From an uncultured Prevotellaceae bacterium (lineage in GTDB: Bacteria; Bacteroidota; Bacteroidia; Bacteroidales; Bacteroidaceae), in contig CAMPCG010000147.1 in NCBI GenBank assembly GCA_946644025.1, positions 1 through 7,164 of the forward strand: 7,164 nt of DNA, read 5' to 3'. The notes under the pieces were generated by a model. It made no database searches, had not been told where the DNA came from, and saw only the letters and a list, made by a program, of their open reading frames with translations. Position numbers and translations under genes: made by a program. Positions within the stretch are counted from its first letter, which is position 1. Every line of letters starts with the position of its first letter. This document shows positions 1-6,435 of this stretch, in pieces.

Positions 1-1
1 G

Positions 2-400
2 AAGTCGGCCTTCAACTTCATCCATGCCTGCGTGCCGGTGATGATGCGCCAGCGCAAGGGAAGCATCATCAACATGGCGTCGGTGGTGGGCGTGCACGGT
101 AATGCCGGACAGGCCAACTACGCCGCCTCGAAGGCGGGACTCATTGCCCTGGCCAAGTCCATCGGACAGGAGATGGGTCCCAAGGGCATACGCGCCAACG
201 CCATCGCGCCGGGCTTCATAGACACCGCCATGACCGCGGCTCTGCCCGAGGCCGTGCGCGAGGAGTGGAAGAAGAAGATACCCCTGCGCCGAGGCGGAAC
301 AGTTGACGACATTGCCGACTGCGCAGTGTTCCTCGCCTCAGACATGTCGAGCTACATCAGCGGACAAGTGATACAGGTAGACGGCGGAATGAATATGTAA
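2..400 (+). CDS. fabG: 3-oxoacyl-[acyl-carrier-protein] reductase FabG, 5'-truncated by the window edge
   Basis: This is the C-terminal 132 residues of a short-chain dehydrogenase/reductase, open at the left edge. FabG reduces 3-oxoacyl-ACP to 3-hydroxyacyl-ACP with NADPH in the cytoplasmic type II fatty-acid elongation cycle. The catalytic Ser (in INMASVVG, visible residue 27), Tyr40 and Lys44 (YAASK) are present with the family spacing of 13 and 4 residues. The NAGQANYAASKAG stretch, the PGFIDTAM loop and the C-terminal GQVIQVDGG signature are those of FabG rather than of a generic dehydrogenase. Aligning the triad to E. coli FabG (Ser138, Tyr151, Lys155) implies about 111 missing N-terminal residues, including the Rossmann nucleotide-binding motif, so the gene is cut by the window and not broken. 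It ends in TAA with no obvious strong terminator behind it. Another SDR enzyme remains possible but less likely. Confidence 0.93.
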   Translation, partial: KSAFNFIHACVPVMMRQRKGSIINMASVVGVHGNAGQANYAASKAGLIALAKSIGQEMGPKGIRANAIAPGFIDTAMTAALPEAVREEWKKKIPLRRGGTVDDIADCAVFLASDMSSYISGQVIQVDGGMNM

Positions 401-549
401 AGATGTTCAAGTTTCGCTTTCGCTCAACTTGGGGGAGTTCTTGCTCCACGATGTTACGCAAGCGTCACTTTGGGCCGAGCGAGAGGGAGCTAACAGACAT
501 CACCTTTTGCCCTCCAATCTGGCAAGAACCGGACTTTTCGGGGAAAGAA

Positions 550-597
550 CTATTGTCCTTTAACTCCCTATTGCTCCATTTAACTCCTTTAACTCCC
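550..597. repeat. Short direct repeats, unit about 18-20 bases with TTTAACTCC core
   Basis: TTTAACTCC occurs three times, at 559-567, 579-587 and 588-596, the last two being directly adjacent. The first two sit in a longer imperfect unit: CTATTGTCCTTTAACTCC (550-567) and CTATTGCTCCATTTAACTCC (568-587). This lies about 70 bases upstream of the putative tig -7 element. It could be a remnant of an intergenic repeat family or a regulator-binding array; the sequence alone does not decide. Confidence 0.75.
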
Positions 598-664
598 AAA
601 CTTGCGAAAGTCGAACAAACAAGTTAAAAAAACGTAATTATTCCGATATTTGGGCAAAAATGAG

Positions 665-672
665 TAATTTTG
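665..672 (+). promoter_or_regulatory. Candidate -7 element of the tig promoter
   Basis: TAATTTTG matches the Bacteroidota primary-sigma -7 consensus TAnnTTTG exactly and lies 67 bases before the tig start, giving an expected transcription start near 677-680. No good -33 TTTG is found at the usual 19-21 base distance (the bases ending at 643-645 read TTCCG). The match is therefore one-sided, and the call rests on the -7 box and its position in the AT-rich spacer. Confidence 0.5.
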
Positions 673-700
673 CACGCTCAAATCGTAACATGCACAAGAT

Positions 701-717
701 AACCGTAAATAGTAAAT
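701..717 (+). repeat. A-rich 7-base-period leader repeat before tig
   Basis: The units AACCGTA (701-707) and AATAGTA (708-714), then AAT, form a 7-base-period run in the untranslated leader of tig. AATCGTA also occurs at 681-687. The 14-mer CGTAAATAGTAAAT (704-717) recurs exactly at 2720-2733 in the rpmF leader. Confidence 0.7.
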
Positions 718-739
718 TTGTAAACAGGAAATTCAACGG

Positions 740-2101
740 ATGAACACCCAATTTGAATGTACAGACCAGGTGAATGGACTGCTCTCCATCACGCTTGAGC
801 CAAGTGACTACCAGGAGCCGGTAGCCAAGAAACTGAAAGAGATACGCAAGAAAGCGCAGCTGCCCGGATTCCGCCCCGGAATGGTGCCCATAGCGCTGAT
901 TAAGAAGCAGTTCGGATTGAACGTCAAGGTGGAGGAGGTGAACCGTCTGGTCAGCGATGCCATCAACAAATACCTCACGGACAACAAGGTGAGGGTGCTG
1001 GGCAACATTCTGCCCAACGAGGAGAAGCAGAAGCCTCAGGACATGGCTGGCGAGGGACCGCTGGAGTTTTTCTTCGACGTGGCCGTGGCTCCCGACTTCA
1101 AGGTGGAGCTCACCGAGAAAGACGAGATAGACTTCTACAACATCAAGCCCGACGACAAGCTCATAGACGAGCAGGTGCGCATGTTCGCTGCACAGGCCGG
1201 AAACTTCGTTGAGGCCCAGGAGTGGAGCGGCAACGACACGCTCGTTGGCGACCTGCGACAGCTGGACGCCGAGGGAAACACCCTTGAAGGCGGCATCACC
1301 ACCGAGCAGGGACAGGTCATGCCCTCATATATAAAAGATGAGGAGCAGAAGAAGAAGTTCGACGGCGCCAAGCCCGGAGACATCATCATCTTCAACCCCA
1401 AGAAGGCCTATCCCGACAACGACGCCGAGGTGGCCGGACTGCTGAAGATGAAGAAGGAGGAGGTGAAGAACGTGGAGAGCGACTTCAGCTTCCAGGTAAC
1501 GGCCATACGCCACTTCGAGCCCGCCGAGGTCAACGAGGAGCTGTTCAAGAAAGTCTTTGGCGACGAGGTCAAGGACGAGAAGGAGTTCCGCAAGCGCATT
1601 GCCGCCGGTCTGCAGGCTCAGCTGGCCGCCAACGGCAACTTCAAGTTCATGCAGGACCTGCGCAAGCACCTGGAGGAGAAAATAGGAGAGCTGACCATGC
1701 CCGAGGCCATACTCAAGCGCGTGATGCTCGATAACAACAAGGACAAGGAGAACGCCAAGGAGCTGGTGGAGAAGAACTTCAGCGAGGCCCTCAAGGACCT
1801 GAAGTGGCACCTCATCAAGGAGCAGCTCGTGGAGCAGACCGGCATCAAGGTGGACGACAAGGACATGAAGTCCATCGCCAGAGACCACGTGCGCCAGCAG
1901 TTCGCCCAGTACGGCATGAGCGAAGTGCCCGACGACCTGCTCGACCAGTATGCCGACGAGCAGCTGAAGAACACTGACAACCGTGCCAACTACGTGGAGC
2001 AAATCATCGACCAGAAGCTCATTCCCGCAGTGAAGAAGATGGTTAAGCTCAACACGAAGGACGTCAGCATAGACGAGTTCAAGAAGCTCATGGAGGCATA
2101 A
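740..2101 (+). CDS. tig: Trigger factor, ribosome-associated chaperone
   Basis: Trigger factor docks at the ribosomal exit tunnel and shields nascent chains. The 453 residues compare with 432 in E. coli. The N-terminal ribosome-binding domain (about 1-120) carries the signature GFRPGMVP at 43-50, equivalent to the G-F-R-x-G-x-x-P loop that contacts the ribosomal tunnel-exit protein L23. The middle region (about 150-260) occupies the place of the FKBP-type prolyl isomerase domain but is poorly conserved: the usual DFxG and GxxIPGFE motifs read DLRQ and GQVMPSYI. Isomerase activity is therefore doubtful. Residues from about 265 to 450 form the Lys/Glu-rich helical arm domain. The ATG start follows a weak AGGA (726-729, 10 bases upstream), and the N-terminus MNTQFECTDQ fits the first beta-strand of the domain. 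It is the first gene of the probable tig-DUF177-rpmF-fabH unit, with a 57-base gap to the next gene. Confidence 0.93.
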   Translation: MNTQFECTDQVNGLLSITLEPSDYQEPVAKKLKEIRKKAQLPGFRPGMVPIALIKKQFGLNVKVEEVNRLVSDAINKYLTDNKVRVLGNILPNEEKQKPQDMAGEGPLEFFFDVAVAPDFKVELTEKDEIDFYNIKPDDKLIDEQVRMFAAQAGNFVEAQEWSGNDTLVGDLRQLDAEGNTLEGGITTEQGQVMPSYIKDEEQKKKFDGAKPGDIIIFNPKKAYPDNDAEVAGLLKMKKEEVKNVESDFSFQVTAIRHFEPAEVNEELFKKVFGDEVKDEKEFRKRIAAGLQAQLAANGNFKFMQDLRKHLEEKIGELTMPEAILKRVMLDNNKDKENAKELVEKNFSEALKDLKWHLIKEQLVEQTGIKVDDKDMKSIARDHVRQQFAQYGMSEVPDDLLDQYADEQLKNTDNRANYVEQIIDQKLIPAVKKMVKLNTKDVSIDEFKKLMEA

Positions 2102-2119
2102 GCCCCGGCTTCGCAATAA

Positions 2120-2143
2120 CCCCTCCCCCCCCGTAAGAAGGAG
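2120..2143 (+). promoter_or_regulatory. C-tract and purine-rich ribosome-binding region before the DUF177 gene
   Basis: The tig-DUF177 gap contains C4-T-C8 (2120-2132), including an uninterrupted run of eight C, followed by AAGAAGGAG (2135-2143) and AAAGG (2151-2155) before the ATG at 2159. The CTCC at 2123-2126 is complementary to GGAG at 2140-2143 with a 13-base loop, so the C-tract could mask the purine tract in the mRNA. AAAGG lies only 3 bases from the ATG and GGAG 15 bases away, so neither is an ideal Shine-Dalgarno placement. Any regulatory role is inference. Confidence 0.4.
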
Positions 2144-2158
2144 AAACGAGAAAGGCAA

Positions 2159-2698
2159 ATGAGCAGTTTGGAGCAGTTCAAGATAGACCTGACAGCACTG
2201 ACGGCAGAGGAGACCCCGCTGGAGTACGTGCTCGACGACCGGTTCTTCACCGCTCTTGACGACACTGAGATAAAGAGCGGCTCCCTGCATGTGTCGGGGT
2301 CTATACGCAAGGCCTCCGGCTTTTACGAGCTGCACCTTTATACCACCGGCACCGTGAGCGTGCCCTGCGACCGCTGTCTGGACATGATGGAACAGCCCAT
2401 AGAGGCCGACCTGAACGTGACAGTGAAGCTGGGCACCGGCGCCCAAGACTCGGGCAGCGTCGACGACGACATCGTCTGGGTGGACGAGCGCGACGGACGG
2501 CTGGACACGGCCTGGCCCATCTATGAATCGATAGCACTGGCGGTACCCATCCTGCACGTTCATCAACCTGGCGATTGCAACGTGCTCATGAGCGAGAAGC
2601 TGAACGAGCTCTCGGCTGCCCGAAGCAGTGATGCGGACGCACAGCAGAACGTCGACCCGCGATGGCAAGCACTGGCCAAACTGAAAGAGAACATGTAA
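2159..2698 (+). CDS. DUF177 (YceD family) protein, probable rRNA/ribosome accumulation factor
   Basis: A 179-residue cytoplasmic protein of the DUF177/YceD family. The family is nearly always encoded directly before rpmF, as here, and in E. coli and plants it has been linked to 23S rRNA accumulation; the biochemical role is not settled. Visible family features are the CDRCLD motif (Cys70, Cys73), a third cysteine in PGDCN (Cys140), an acidic middle stretch around VDDDIVWVDERD (101-112), and the C-terminal VDPRWQALAKLK motif that ends most members. The Cys residues could bind a metal or form a redox pair, which is inference. There is no signal peptide or membrane segment. It lies 57 bases after tig and 39 bases before rpmF and is probably cotranscribed with both. 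Confidence 0.88.
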   Translation: MSSLEQFKIDLTALTAEETPLEYVLDDRFFTALDDTEIKSGSLHVSGSIRKASGFYELHLYTTGTVSVPCDRCLDMMEQPIEADLNVTVKLGTGAQDSGSVDDDIVWVDERDGRLDTAWPIYESIALAVPILHVHQPGDCNVLMSEKLNELSAARSSDADAQQNVDPRWQALAKLKENM

Positions 2699-2701
2699 AA
2701 A

Positions 2702-2733
2702 AATCGTAAATCGTTAAATCGTAAATAGTAAAT
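2702..2733 (+). repeat. A-rich 7-base-period leader repeat before rpmF
   Basis: The units AATCGTA (2702-2708), AATCGTT (2709-2715), one extra A, AATCGTA (2717-2723), AATAGTA (2724-2730) and AAT fill almost the whole 39-base gap between the DUF177 gene and rpmF, ending 4 bases before the rpmF ATG. There is no Shine-Dalgarno sequence in the gap, so this A-rich run is the ribosome-entry region of rpmF. It shares the 14-mer CGTAAATAGTAAAT (2720-2733) with the tig leader. Confidence 0.8.
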
Positions 2734-2737
2734 CATT

Positions 2738-2929
2738 ATGGCACATCCTAAAAGAAGACAATCGAGCACCCGTACAGCCAAGCGCCGTACTCACGACAAG
2801 GCAGTAGCCCCCACACTGGCAGTATGCCCCAACTGCGGAGCCTACTATGTGTATCACACCGTATGTCAGAGCTGCGGCTACTACCGCGGCAAGGTAGCAA
2901 TCAAGAAGGAAGACGAAGTAGCTGAATAA
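2738..2929 (+). CDS. rpmF: 50S ribosomal protein L32 (bL32)
   Basis: The 63-residue basic protein begins MAHPKRRQSSTRTAKRRTHD, the hallmark N-terminus of bL32, a small structural protein of the large ribosomal subunit. It keeps a zinc-ribbon with two Cys-x2-Cys knuckles: Cys30 and Cys33 (CPNCG), Cys43 and Cys46 (CQSCG). This is therefore the zinc-binding form of L32 and not the Cys-less paralogue used under zinc limitation in some bacteria. Length is normal for the phylum. The start codon directly follows the A-rich leader repeat. The stop is 3 bases before the fabH ATG, so the two are probably translationally coupled. Confidence 0.97.
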   Translation: MAHPKRRQSSTRTAKRRTHDKAVAPTLAVCPNCGAYYVYHTVCQSCGYYRGKVAIKKEDEVAE

Positions 2930-2932
2930 AGC

Positions 2933-3925
2933 ATGGGAAAAATTAATGCTGTCATCACCGGCGTGGGTGGCTACGTGCCCGACTATATCCTCACCAACGA
3001 GGAGCTGTCGCGCATGGTGGACACCAACGACGAGTGGATAATGACACGTGTCGGCATCAAGGAGCGCCGCATCCTCACCGAAGAGGGCCTTGGCACCTCC
3101 TATATGGCACGTAAGGCAGCAAAGCAACTCATACAGAAGACGGGCGTGGACCCCGACAGCATCGACGCACTCATCGTAGCCACGTCGACCGCCGACTACC
3201 ACTACCCCTCCACGGCAAGCATTGTCATCGGCAAGCTGGGGCTGAAGAACGCCTTCGCCTTCGACTTCTGGGCTGCCTGCTGCGGATTCATCTACTCGCT
3301 CGACGTGGCCGCGTCAATGATTCAGAGCGGCCGCTACAAGCACATCATCGTCATCGGGGCCGACAAGATGTCGTCGGTCACCGACTACAAGGACCGCCAG
3401 ACCTGTCCGCTATTTGGCGACGGCGCAGCGGCCGTACTCGTGGAAGGCACCGAAGAAGAGGGCCTGGGGCTGCGCGACTCGTTCCTGCGCACCGACGGCC
3501 AGGGACTGCCCTTCCTGCACATGAAGGCCGGAGGCTCAGTAAGTCCGCCAAGCCACTTCACCGTAGACCACCGTATGCACTTCACCTACCAGGAAGGAAG
3601 GACGGTGTTCCGATATGCCGTGACGAAAATGAGCGACGACTGCGAGCTCATCGCCAAGCGCAACGGCCTGACAAAGGACAACATCAACTGGATCGTTCCA
3701 CACCAGGCCAACCTGCGAATCATCGAGGCAGTGGCAAAACGACTCGAAGTGCCGATGGAACAGGTAATGGTGAACATCGAGCACTATGGCAACACCTCGG
3801 CGGCCACCATCCCACTGGCGCTCTGGGAGAACGAGCAACGGCTGAAAAAAGGCGACAACATCATTATGACCGCCTTCGGAGCCGGATTCGTACACGGAGC
3901 AAACTTCATGCGCTGGGCATACTAA
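2933..3925 (+). CDS. fabH: 3-oxoacyl-[acyl-carrier-protein] synthase III (KAS III, FabH)
   Basis: FabH starts each fatty acid by condensing an acyl-CoA primer with malonyl-ACP in the cytoplasm. The 330-residue thiolase-fold protein shows the full catalytic triad: Cys116 (in AACCGF), His257 (in WIVPHQAN) and Asn287 (in HYGNTSAAT). Also present are the N-terminal [18 protein letters not shown] start, the [13 protein letters not shown] segment (residues 33-46) that lines the CoA/ACP site, the [15 protein letters not shown] strand (157-171) and the C-terminal [16 protein letters not shown] end. The active-site stretch reads FWAACCGF, with Trp113 before the Ala-Ala-Cys and a second Cys after it, where many homologues have AACSGF or AACAGF. 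The gene follows rpmF by 3 bases and is closed by a strong terminator. Other KAS III paralogues share the triad, but the rpmF linkage supports FabH. Confidence 0.95.
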   Translation: MGKINAVITGVGGYVPDYILTNEELSRMVDTNDEWIMTRVGIKERRILTEEGLGTSYMARKAAKQLIQKTGVDPDSIDALIVATSTADYHYPSTASIVIGKLGLKNAFAFDFWAACCGFIYSLDVAASMIQSGRYKHIIVIGADKMSSVTDYKDRQTCPLFGDGAAAVLVEGTEEEGLGLRDSFLRTDGQGLPFLHMKAGGSVSPPSHFTVDHRMHFTYQEGRTVFRYAVTKMSDDCELIAKRNGLTKDNINWIVPHQANLRIIEAVAKRLEVPMEQVMVNIEHYGNTSAATIPLALWENEQRLKKGDNIIMTAFGAGFVHGANFMRWAY

Positions 3926-3938
3926 GCCTTATATAAAT

Positions 3939-3981
3939 GATATCCGGACTGCAGCCTTAATGTAGCCCGGATATCTTTTTT
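3939..3981 (+). terminator. Strong intrinsic terminator after fabH
   Basis: A perfect 9-bp stem pairs GATATCCGG (3939-3947) with CCGGATATC (3967-3975). After one A/C mismatch it extends by five inner pairs including one G-U (3949-3953 with 3961-3965), leaving a 7-base loop. Six T residues (3976-3981) follow directly. It begins 14 bases after the fabH stop and should end the tig-DUF177-rpmF-fabH transcript. Confidence 0.9.
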
Positions 3982-3982
3982 A

Positions 3983-3996
3983 TACCTAATACCTAA
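3983..3996 (+). repeat. Tandem heptamer TACCTAA before the GH115 gene
   Basis: Two exact copies of TACCTAA (3983-3989, 3990-3996), followed by TAACT and the ATG at 4002, make up nearly all of the 20 bases between the terminator T-run and the GH115 start. There is no Shine-Dalgarno sequence. The 7-base period matches that of the tig and rpmF leaders, though the unit differs. Confidence 0.65.
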
Positions 3997-4001
3997 TAAC
4001 T

Positions 4002-6389
4002 ATGAACTACAAGAGAAGCATACTTATTGCAGCCATGGCGGCTGTGTGCAGTGCCGGCAGCGGTGCCGGCGTGGTGTGGTACGACGGCAGCCGGGCCGTG
4101 AGCTATCAGGTAGAGGGCACGACCGCCCCCGTGGTAAGTGCAGCCCTCGACATGTTCGCCAGCGACATGGCGATGGTGACCGGACAGAGGGCCGTGGCCG
4201 GAAAGGAAGCCACCATACACATCTATGAGCTCGACACGAACAAAGCCGCCGCCGACAAGCTCCGCAAGAAAGGCGTGCCGGTGGACAGCCTGCTTGGCAA
4301 GAACGACGCCTTCTACATCGCCCCCCTACCCGCTCAAGGTGCCGGGGGCAGCGTGCTCGTCGTTGGCAGCAACGGTCGCGGCACGGCCTACGCCATCCTC
4401 GAGCTGAGCCGAATGGCGGGAGTGTCGCCCTGGGTGTGGTGGGGCGACGTGGTGCCCGAACGGCGCGACAGCCTCGTGCTCGACGAAGGACAGAAAACCC
4501 TGCAGTCGCCCTCGGTGGAGTACCGAGGCATCTTCATCAACGACGAGGACTGGAGCCTGCGCAACTGGGCGTGGAAGAACTTCGACAAGAGCAGCCAGCC
4601 CGGCCGCATGGGGCCCAAGACCTACAAAGCCCTGTTCCAGCTGATGCTACGACTGCGGGCCAACACCATCTGGCCCGCCATGCACGAGGGCACGACGGGA
4701 TTCTTCACCGTAGCGGGCAACAAGGAGACGGCCGACTCCTTCGGCATACTCATCGGCACAAGCCACTGCGAGCCGCTGCTGAGAAACAACGTGGCCGAGT
4801 GGGACCACGCCAGGCGCGGAGACTATAACTACATGACCAACCGCGACGAGGTGAAGCGCTACTGGGCCGAGCGCCTGCAGCAGGTGAAAGGCTCGGAAGA
4901 GCTGTTCACCATCGGAATGCGGGGCATACACGACGGCTCGATGGAGGGCGTGAAGACCAGGCAGGAGAAGCTCGACGGACTGCAGCAGGTCATCGACGAC
5001 CAGCGCGAGCTGCTCCGCAAGTACTACGACAAAGACGTGGAGCGAGTGCCCCAGGTATTCATCCCCTACAAAGAGGTGCTCGAAATCCTGGAGAGCGGAC
5101 TGCGCGTGCCCGACGACGTGACGCTCCTATGGTGCGACGACAACTACGGCTACATGACACGCCTGGCCGACGACGAGCAGCAGCGGCGCAGCGGCGGCGG
5201 CGGGGGGTACTACCACCTGAGCTACTGGGGCCGACCCCACGACCACCTGTGGCTCACCACCACACAGCCGGGACTCATCTACAACGAGATGCGCGCCGCC
5301 TACGACCACAACTGCCGCCGACTGTGGATAGCCAACGTGCACGACCCGAAAGTGGCTGCCTACGACCTGGAGCTCTTTCTCGACATGGCGTGGAACATCA
5401 ACAGCGTGACGCCAACGACACTGACAGACCATCTGCAGCGCTGGCTGACCACCCAGTTCGGACCCTTTGTGGCCAAAGGCATTGCCCCGGCCATGACGGA
5501 GCTCTACCGCCTCAACGCCATCCGCAAGCCCGAATTTATGGGATGGACGCAGGTGGAGCTCGACAAGAAGCGCTACCCCGGAGGCAAGTCGGTGCCCACG
5601 ACAACCGAGTTCACACACACAGAGGCCTACCAGCGCATGGCCGACTTCGCCCACATCGAGGCGACGGTCGAACTATACGGCCGACAGGTACCCCAGCGGC
5701 TGCAGGAGGCTTACTTTGCCGCCGTGCTCTACCCCGTCCATGCCTCGGCAGCCATGACGCGGAAGATGCTCGGCGACTCGCTGCTGAGCCAGCATGCCTA
5801 CGAGGAGATAGCATCGCTCACCCGGCACTACAACGCCATGGGCCAAGGCAAGTGGGACGGCATCATGTCGGCCGAGCCCCGCGCCCTGCCCGTCTTCGGG
5901 AAGGTGAGCACCAAGACCGCCCCCGACGACGACGCCGACAGCAAGAACTATATTGCCCGCAACGCTTCCGACTATCAGGCCGTCTCCCCCGGCGTGCAGC
6001 CCGTGCAGATGCTGGGCCACTCCATGAGCGCCGTCGCCATTCCCAAGGACAGCGAGCTGACCTACCAGTTCGAGACACCACACGAGGGCCGCGCCGTGCT
6101 CTACACCGCCATGATTCCCACCCAGCCCTCAGACAAGGGCGACCTGCGCTACTCGGTACAGCTCGACGACCAGCCCGCCGTCGTCATCTCGCTCAAGGAG
6201 AAATACCGCTCCGAGTTCTGGAAGCAGAGCGTGCTCCGTGGTCAGGCGCTGAAGCAGACACCCGTCGACCTGACCAAGGGACGCCACACCCTGCGCATAA
6301 AAGCCATTGACAACCACATCATTGCCGACCAGTGGATGCTCGACTTCAACCCCGGGCGTAAATTCTACGTCATACCCGTCGGCCACTGA
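4002..6389 (+). CDS. Secreted GH115 family glycoside hydrolase, probable alpha-glucuronidase
   Basis: GH115 enzymes release glucuronic or 4-O-methyl-glucuronic acid from branches of xylan, or glucuronic acid from arabinogalactan. The 795-residue protein starts with a probable signal peptide (MNYKRS, then a hydrophobic run at 7-15), so it should act in the periplasm or at the surface. Residues about 25-165 match the N-terminal alpha/beta domain. About 170-510 form the catalytic barrel, with characteristic motifs: EYRGIFINDEDW (173-184), NTIWPAMHEGTTGF (221-234), FTIGMRGIHDG (302-312), LWCDDNYGY (376-384) and YYHLSYWGRPHDHLWL (403-418). A helical region (about 475-620) and a C-terminal beta domain ending DQWMLDFNPGRKFYVIPV (776-793) complete the GH115 layout, so the gene looks intact. 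A run of five Gly (398-402) precedes the YYHLSYWG motif. Its start is 20 bases after the fabH terminator and no clear promoter is seen. The susC-like gene follows in the same direction. Substrate cannot be decided from sequence. Confidence 0.92.
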   Translation: MNYKRSILIAAMAAVCSAGSGAGVVWYDGSRAVSYQVEGTTAPVVSAALDMFASDMAMVTGQRAVAGKEATIHIYELDTNKAAADKLRKKGVPVDSLLGKNDAFYIAPLPAQGAGGSVLVVGSNGRGTAYAILELSRMAGVSPWVWWGDVVPERRDSLVLDEGQKTLQSPSVEYRGIFINDEDWSLRNWAWKNFDKSSQPGRMGPKTYKALFQLMLRLRANTIWPAMHEGTTGFFTVAGNKETADSFGILIGTSHCEPLLRNNVAEWDHARRGDYNYMTNRDEVKRYWAERLQQVKGSEELFTIGMRGIHDGSMEGVKTRQEKLDGLQQVIDDQRELLRKYYDKDVERVPQVFIPYKEVLEILESGLRVPDDVTLLWCDDNYGYMTRLADDEQQRRSGGGGGYYHLSYWGRPHDHLWLTTTQPGLIYNEMRAAYDHNCRRLWIANVHDPKVAAYDLELFLDMAWNINSVTPTTLTDHLQRWLTTQFGPFVAKGIAPAMTELYRLNAIRKPEFMGWTQVELDKKRYPGGKSVPTTTEFTHTEAYQRMADFAHIEATVELYGRQVPQRLQEAYFAAVLYPVHASAAMTRKMLGDSLLSQHAYEEIASLTRHYNAMGQGKWDGIMSAEPRALPVFGKVSTKTAPDDDADSKNYIARNASDYQAVSPGVQPVQMLGHSMSAVAIPKDSELTYQFETPHEGRAVLYTAMIPTQPSDKGDLRYSVQLDDQPAVVISLKEKYRSEFWKQSVLRGQALKQTPVDLTKGRHTLRIKAIDNHIIADQWMLDFNPGRKFYVIPVGH

Positions 6390-6435
6390 CACGGGAGCAG
6401 GCCATCCCTCATAATATTTGGAAAAAAATCTTAAT

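Larger units (their letters stand above)
401..739. other. 339-base spacer between fabG and tig, no convincing gene
   Basis: The first roughly 145 bases have mixed composition and small hairpin-forming pieces: CAAGTT (408-413) with AACTTG (426-431), GGAG (434-437) with CTCC (444-447), and ACGC (456-459) with GCGT (462-465). None is followed by a T-run, so no clear intrinsic terminator for fabG is visible. Bases 550-597 hold short direct repeats. From about 615 the sequence becomes AT-rich and carries the likely tig promoter and leader. A 74-codon open frame at 403-627 exists, but its protein resembles no family I know and runs through the repeats, so I do not call it a gene. The first half has the look of an interspersed intergenic element, which is an inference from style only. 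Confidence 0.6.

Noticed and set aside
403..627. 74-codon open frame on the + strand directly after fabG
   Set aside because: It runs through the direct repeats, has no recognisable domain or sensible composition, and has no ribosome-binding context of its own (ATG two bases after the fabG stop). Treated as spacer.
649..652. TTTG as -33 partner of the tig -7 box
   Set aside because: It is only 12 bases from TAATTTTG, too close for the usual 19-21 base spacing.
1325..2668. Long antisense open frame of 447 codons across tig and the DUF177 gene
   Set aside because: It lies opposite two well-supported genes and its protein is a Leu/Val/His-rich low-complexity product, as expected when a GC-biased gene is read backwards. 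No promoter or domain supports it.
4002..4076. Lipoprotein signal in the GH115 protein around Cys16
   Set aside because: The residues before the Cys are Ala-Ala-Val; Val at -1 does not fit the lipobox, so an ordinary signal peptide is preferred.
5129..6310. 393-codon + strand open frame inside the GH115 gene in another frame
   Set aside because: Its Arg/Pro/His-rich translation is typical of an out-of-frame read of a GC-rich gene, while the GH115 frame is continuous with family motifs from end to end.
6393..6408. Possible terminator after the GH115 gene (GGGA with TCCC)
   Set aside because: The stem is only 4 bp and no T-run follows, so it is not a credible intrinsic terminator.
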